Source: Sphingosinicella sp. CPCC 101087
GTDB lineage: Bacteria; Pseudomonadota; Alphaproteobacteria; Sphingomonadales; Sphingomonadaceae
Direction of reading: 5' to 3'
Length of the DNA stretch: 64,000 nucleotides
Assembly: GCF_004151485.1 (NCBI RefSeq)
Contig: NZ_SBFF01000001.1
Location: 62,001-126,000 of the forward strand
The notes under the pieces were generated by a model, which saw only the letters and a program-made list of their open reading frames with translations, was not told the origin of the DNA and did no database searches. The number at the start of each line of letters is the position of its first letter. Position 1 is the first letter of the stretch. The translations under genes were made by a program, and so were the position numbers. Below, one piece after another: positions 61,388 to 64,000 of this stretch.

Positions 61388-61783
61388 GTGGCAAGGACCG
61401 AGTTTCGATCCGTGGACGACTATCTCGCCGCCCAGCCGGAACAAGCGCAGTCGATTCTCCAGCAGGTGCGAGAGGTCATTCGCAAGGCGCTGCCCGAAGC
61501 GGAGGAGCGAATCGCCTATCAGATCCCGTCCTACCGCCAGCATGGCACCACATTGATCTTCTTCGCGGGCTGGAAGGCGCATTACTCGATCTATCCGGCC
61601 TCCAGCGGGCTGGTCGAAGCCTTCGCCGAGGCGCTTTCGCCTTATGTGATCAGCAAGGGGACGATCCGCTTTCCCTACGACGCACCGATTCCCGAGGATC
61701 TGATCGGACGCCTCGCCGCCTTCCGCGCCGAGGAGGTGGCCGCGGTCGCACAGGCGAAGCCGTCGGCGCGAAGCAGAGCGTAG
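61388..61783 (+). CDS. DUF1801 (YdhG/YjbR-like) protein
   Basis: Predicted 131-residue protein. EFRSVDDYLAAQPEQAQSILQQVREVIRKALPEAEERIAYQIPSY (in parts) and FFAGWKAHYSIYP match the DUF1801 fold, with a late KGTIRFPYDAPIP. The GTG start at 61388 follows AAGGAG. Function is unknown; it lies 16 bp after the TPP-enzyme gene and may be cotranscribed. Confidence 0.87.
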   Translation: MARTEFRSVDDYLAAQPEQAQSILQQVREVIRKALPEAEERIAYQIPSYRQHGTTLIFFAGWKAHYSIYPASSGLVEAFAEALSPYVISKGTIRFPYDAPIPEDLIGRLAAFRAEEVAAVAQAKPSARSRA

Positions 61784-61909
61784 CGAGCGCGGCGCTGTAA
61801 CGCTCGACACAATTTTGCGGTCTGCGCGGCATCGTCCCGACACCTGGCACGACGAAGGAAGGCGCTCCGTGCGGCCCCGGCCGCTCACGCTTTTCAGGGA
61901 GAAGCTTTC

Positions 61910-62848
61910 GTGGACCAGGACCGTCTCGTCTGGCCGCGCAAGACGCGCGAACTGTTCAACCACCACATGGACTCGACGGCGTGGAACGATTTCCGCTTCC
62001 GCGACGACGACGTCATCGTTGCCACCTACGCCAAGTCGGGGACTACCTGGACCCAGCAGATCGTGAGCCAACTCATCTTTGCGGGCGCCGAGGGCGTTCC
62101 GGTTCACGAAATCTCACCCTGGCTCGACCTCAGGATCATGCCGCCCGACACCAAGGCGACGCTCGAGGCGCAGCAGCATCGGCGGGTCATCAAGACGCAT
62201 CTGCCGCTCGATGCCCTCACCTTCTCGCCGCGCGCCAAATATCTCTACATCGCCCGGGACGGCCGCGACGTGGTGTGGAGTTTCTATAATCACCACAGCA
62301 ACGCCAATCCGCTCTTCTACGAGCTGATCAACAACACGCCCGGCCGGGTCGGGCCGCCAATCGAGCGGCCGGACCCCGACATCAGGCGCTATTTCCGCAC
62401 CTGGCTCGAGAGAGACGGTTACCCCTTCTGGTCCTATTGGGAGAATATCGCGACCTGGTGGGCGGCACGCGAGGTCCCGAACATCCTGCTGATCCACTTC
62501 AACGACCTCAAGACCGACCTGGAAGGCGAGATGCGGCGGATCGCGCGCTTCCTCGGCTGCGACATCGCCGAAGAGCGTTGGCCAACGATCCTCCACCATT
62601 GCTCCTTCGACTATATGAAGAGCCATGCCGCCAGCGTCGCTCCGCTCGGCGGCGCGATCTTCGAGGAGGGCGCCGGCACGTTCATCAACAAGGGCGTGAA
62701 CGGCCGCTGGCGCGACGTGCTTTCGGCCGAGGAGATCGCTTCCTATGAGCGCATGGCGGTCCGCAAGCTCGGCCCCGAATGCGCCGAGTGGCTCGCCCGC
62801 GGCACCCGCGCCGCTCCGGATGCGCCGTCGCGGGATCTCGCCGCCTGA
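61910..62848 (+). CDS. PAPS-dependent sulfotransferase (SULT-like)
   Basis: Predicted 312-residue cytosolic sulfotransferase. The 5'-phosphosulfate loop is YAKSGTTWTQQI (K42), the catalytic histidine is H97 in IKTHLP, the 3'-phosphate contacts are R116 and S124 in ARDGRDVVWSFYNH, and KGVNGRWRDVLS is the late nucleotide loop. The set is complete. A GTG start follows GGGAGAAG. It should move sulfate from PAPS to a hydroxyl or amine of a small molecule; the acceptor is unknown and no PAPS-synthesis genes are nearby. Confidence 0.93.
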   Translation: MDQDRLVWPRKTRELFNHHMDSTAWNDFRFRDDDVIVATYAKSGTTWTQQIVSQLIFAGAEGVPVHEISPWLDLRIMPPDTKATLEAQQHRRVIKTHLPLDALTFSPRAKYLYIARDGRDVVWSFYNHHSNANPLFYELINNTPGRVGPPIERPDPDIRRYFRTWLERDGYPFWSYWENIATWWAAREVPNILLIHFNDLKTDLEGEMRRIARFLGCDIAEERWPTILHHCSFDYMKSHAASVAPLGGAIFEEGAGTFINKGVNGRWRDVLSAEEIASYERMAVRKLGPECAEWLARGTRAAPDAPSRDLAA

Positions 62849-62858
62849 GTGGGGCCGG

Positions 62859-64000
62859 TCAGAGTCCGAACGGGTAGGTCTCGTCTTCGCCTGGGCGCTG
62901 CTCGACCGGCAGCGGCGTCACAGCCTCGGTCTCGTCGAACCAGACCCAGGCGTCGAATTGCATCGGCAGAATCGCCTCGGCATAATGGCTCCAGCGTTCC
63001 GTCTCCGGGCGGTAGATGACGCCGATGAAGCGCTCGAGTCGCGGCTCCATCAGCGCCTCGCGCAGCTCGCCTGGCCCGCGCAGGTCGAGCAGAAAGCGCG
63101 GAACGCCGCTGTCGTGGCTCAGCCGCTCATAGCTGCCCGGAAGCGCTGGCCGGACCGCCTTGATCTCCATCGGGCGGTCCCAATCGGTGGCGGCGGCAAC
63201 GGTGCCGCTATGGGTGCCGAACCCGACCAGGCGGGCTTGCTCTCCGAAGCGCTCCTTCACCAGCTGCCCGATATTCAGTTCCTCGCGGACCTGACCCATT
63301 TCCGTATAGGCGGCGTTGCCGATATGGCTGTTGTGGGCCCACACCACGGCCTTCGCTCCCGGGCCCTTCGCCTCAAGCAGCTGGGAGAGGGTTTCGAACA
63401 TGTGGGTATCGCGCAGGTTCCAGCTCTCCGCCGCGCCCCGGTACATGGCGCGGTAATAGCCCTCCGCATTCTTGACCAACCGCGCATTGGCGGCGGCGTC
63501 CAGCCATTCCTCGCCGTCGAGGGCGGCATATTCCAGGCGCTTGCGCTGGAGCTCGCGCAGCATCTCGACGACACCATCCTCGCAGCGGGCATAGCCCTCG
63601 CTGATCGCAAGCTGGCCATAGAGCGCCGGATTGCGGCTCCAGGGCTGAAGGCACCCGTAGCGCTCGCGCGCCAGCGCGGCCGCGTCGGGATCCACGTCGT
63701 CGAGATAGTCGATCACGGCGCGGATCGAGCCACCGAGATTGTAGAGGTCGAGCCCGTAGAAGCCGACCATCTCTTCCGCATAGCGCCCCTCATTGCAGGA
63801 ACGCAGCCGGCGAATGAAGGCGTCCACGTCGGTGTTGCGCCACATCCACGTCGGGAAGCGCTGAAACGGCGCATCCTCAGCGGACGCGCCCTCCTCCTCC
63901 CTCGCTTCCCGATGGCGGATGTAGCGATCGACAAAGGCCGCGTCGGGCCAGTCGGCCTCGACCGCGACAATGTTGAAGCCATGGTGGCGCACCAGTCGCT
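62859..64000 (-). CDS. Erythromycin esterase-like protein, N-terminus outside the window
   Basis: The visible 380 residues form the body and C-terminus of an erythromycin-esterase-superfamily protein. VAVEADWPDA near the visible start and VWAHNSHIGNA with its histidine are family motifs, as are VDAFIRRL and NLRDTHMFETL. The frame is open to the window edge, so the true start lies beyond position 64000. Most family members are not macrolide esterases; some act in succinoglycan-type or other lactone chemistry. Substrate is unknown. Confidence 0.85.
   Translation of the reverse strand, partial: RLVRHHGFNIVAVEADWPDAAFVDRYIRHREAREEEGASAEDAPFQRFPTWMWRNTDVDAFIRRLRSCNEGRYAEEMVGFYGLDLYNLGGSIRAVIDYLDDVDPDAAALARERYGCLQPWSRNPALYGQLAISEGYARCEDGVVEMLRELQRKRLEYAALDGEEWLDAAANARLVKNAEGYYRAMYRGAAESWNLRDTHMFETLSQLLEAKGPGAKAVVWAHNSHIGNAAYTEMGQVREELNIGQLVKERFGEQARLVGFGTHSGTVAAATDWDRPMEIKAVRPALPGSYERLSHDSGVPRFLLDLRGPGELREALMEPRLERFIGVIYRPETERWSHYAEAILPMQFDAWVWFDETEAVTPLPVEQRPGEDETYPFGL

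Overview
The window is high-GC DNA from an alphaproteobacterium, most likely a sphingomonad. The clues are two large TonB-dependent receptors, a lignostilbene-dioxygenase/LigW-type aromatic catabolic cluster, a cmk-rpsA-ihfB block, a TIGR02300 'FYDL' zinc-ribbon protein, and a Grx4-BolA-DUF1476 block. No phage genes, transposases or CRISPR arrays were seen. Genes are tightly packed. Many neighbours share 4-base ATGA, GTGA or TTGA stop/start overlaps.

Layout. (1) 1-15.2 kb: a probable lignin-derived aromatic (stilbene-type) catabolic region. It holds a LigW-like decarboxylase (cut by the window edge), an aldehyde dehydrogenase, a 4-hydroxystilbene-cleaving oxygenase, a CocE-type hydrolase, a DUF3237 protein, three MFS transporters, a TonB receptor, a SnoaL-like protein, a ketopantoate-reductase-like enzyme and a MarR regulator. 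A paired TTGA-N4-TCAA-type motif lies upstream of both the receptor and one transporter. (2) 15.3-25.5 kb: a sugar or sugar-acid utilisation locus with a degenerate histidine-phosphatase-like protein, TonB receptor, Tat-exported GH31 glycosidase, HIBADH-family dehydrogenase, RhmD-like dehydratase and a frameshifted hexuronate-type MFS gene. A FadR-type GntR regulator is divergent from it, with two TGGT-N3-ACCA operators between. (3) 25.7-28.7 kb: Old Yellow Enzyme, an ArsR/SRPBCC pair and tRNA-Ala. (4) 28.8-35 kb: housekeeping block with TIGR02300, cmk, rpsA, ihfB, a tRNA-Leu(UAA) gene interrupted by a group I intron, cspA and a fatty-acid desaturase. (5) 35-41.2 kb: two TetR regulons whose operators can be read directly, plus a GST. 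(6) 41.2-44.3 kb: M20 peptidase, Lrp regulator and fold-type-II PLP enzyme. (7) 44.5-52 kb: PilZ protein, orphan lipoprotein solute-binding protein, nadC, nadA and small membrane proteins. (8) 52-64 kb: candidate small RNA, grxD-bolA-DUF1476, quinone reductase with a secreted lactonase-like protein, an scoA...scoB operon split by two exported proteins, SCP2, a TPP enzyme, a sulfotransferase and an erythromycin-esterase-like gene (cut by the window edge).

The most notable single feature is the tRNA-Leu(UAA) group I intron at 32952-33181. It interrupts the anticodon after U34, the same site as the cyanobacterial and plastid trnL introns. The two catabolic loci at the left follow a common pattern: an outer-membrane receptor, cytoplasmic enzymes, an inner-membrane MFS carrier and a local regulator with recognisable operators.
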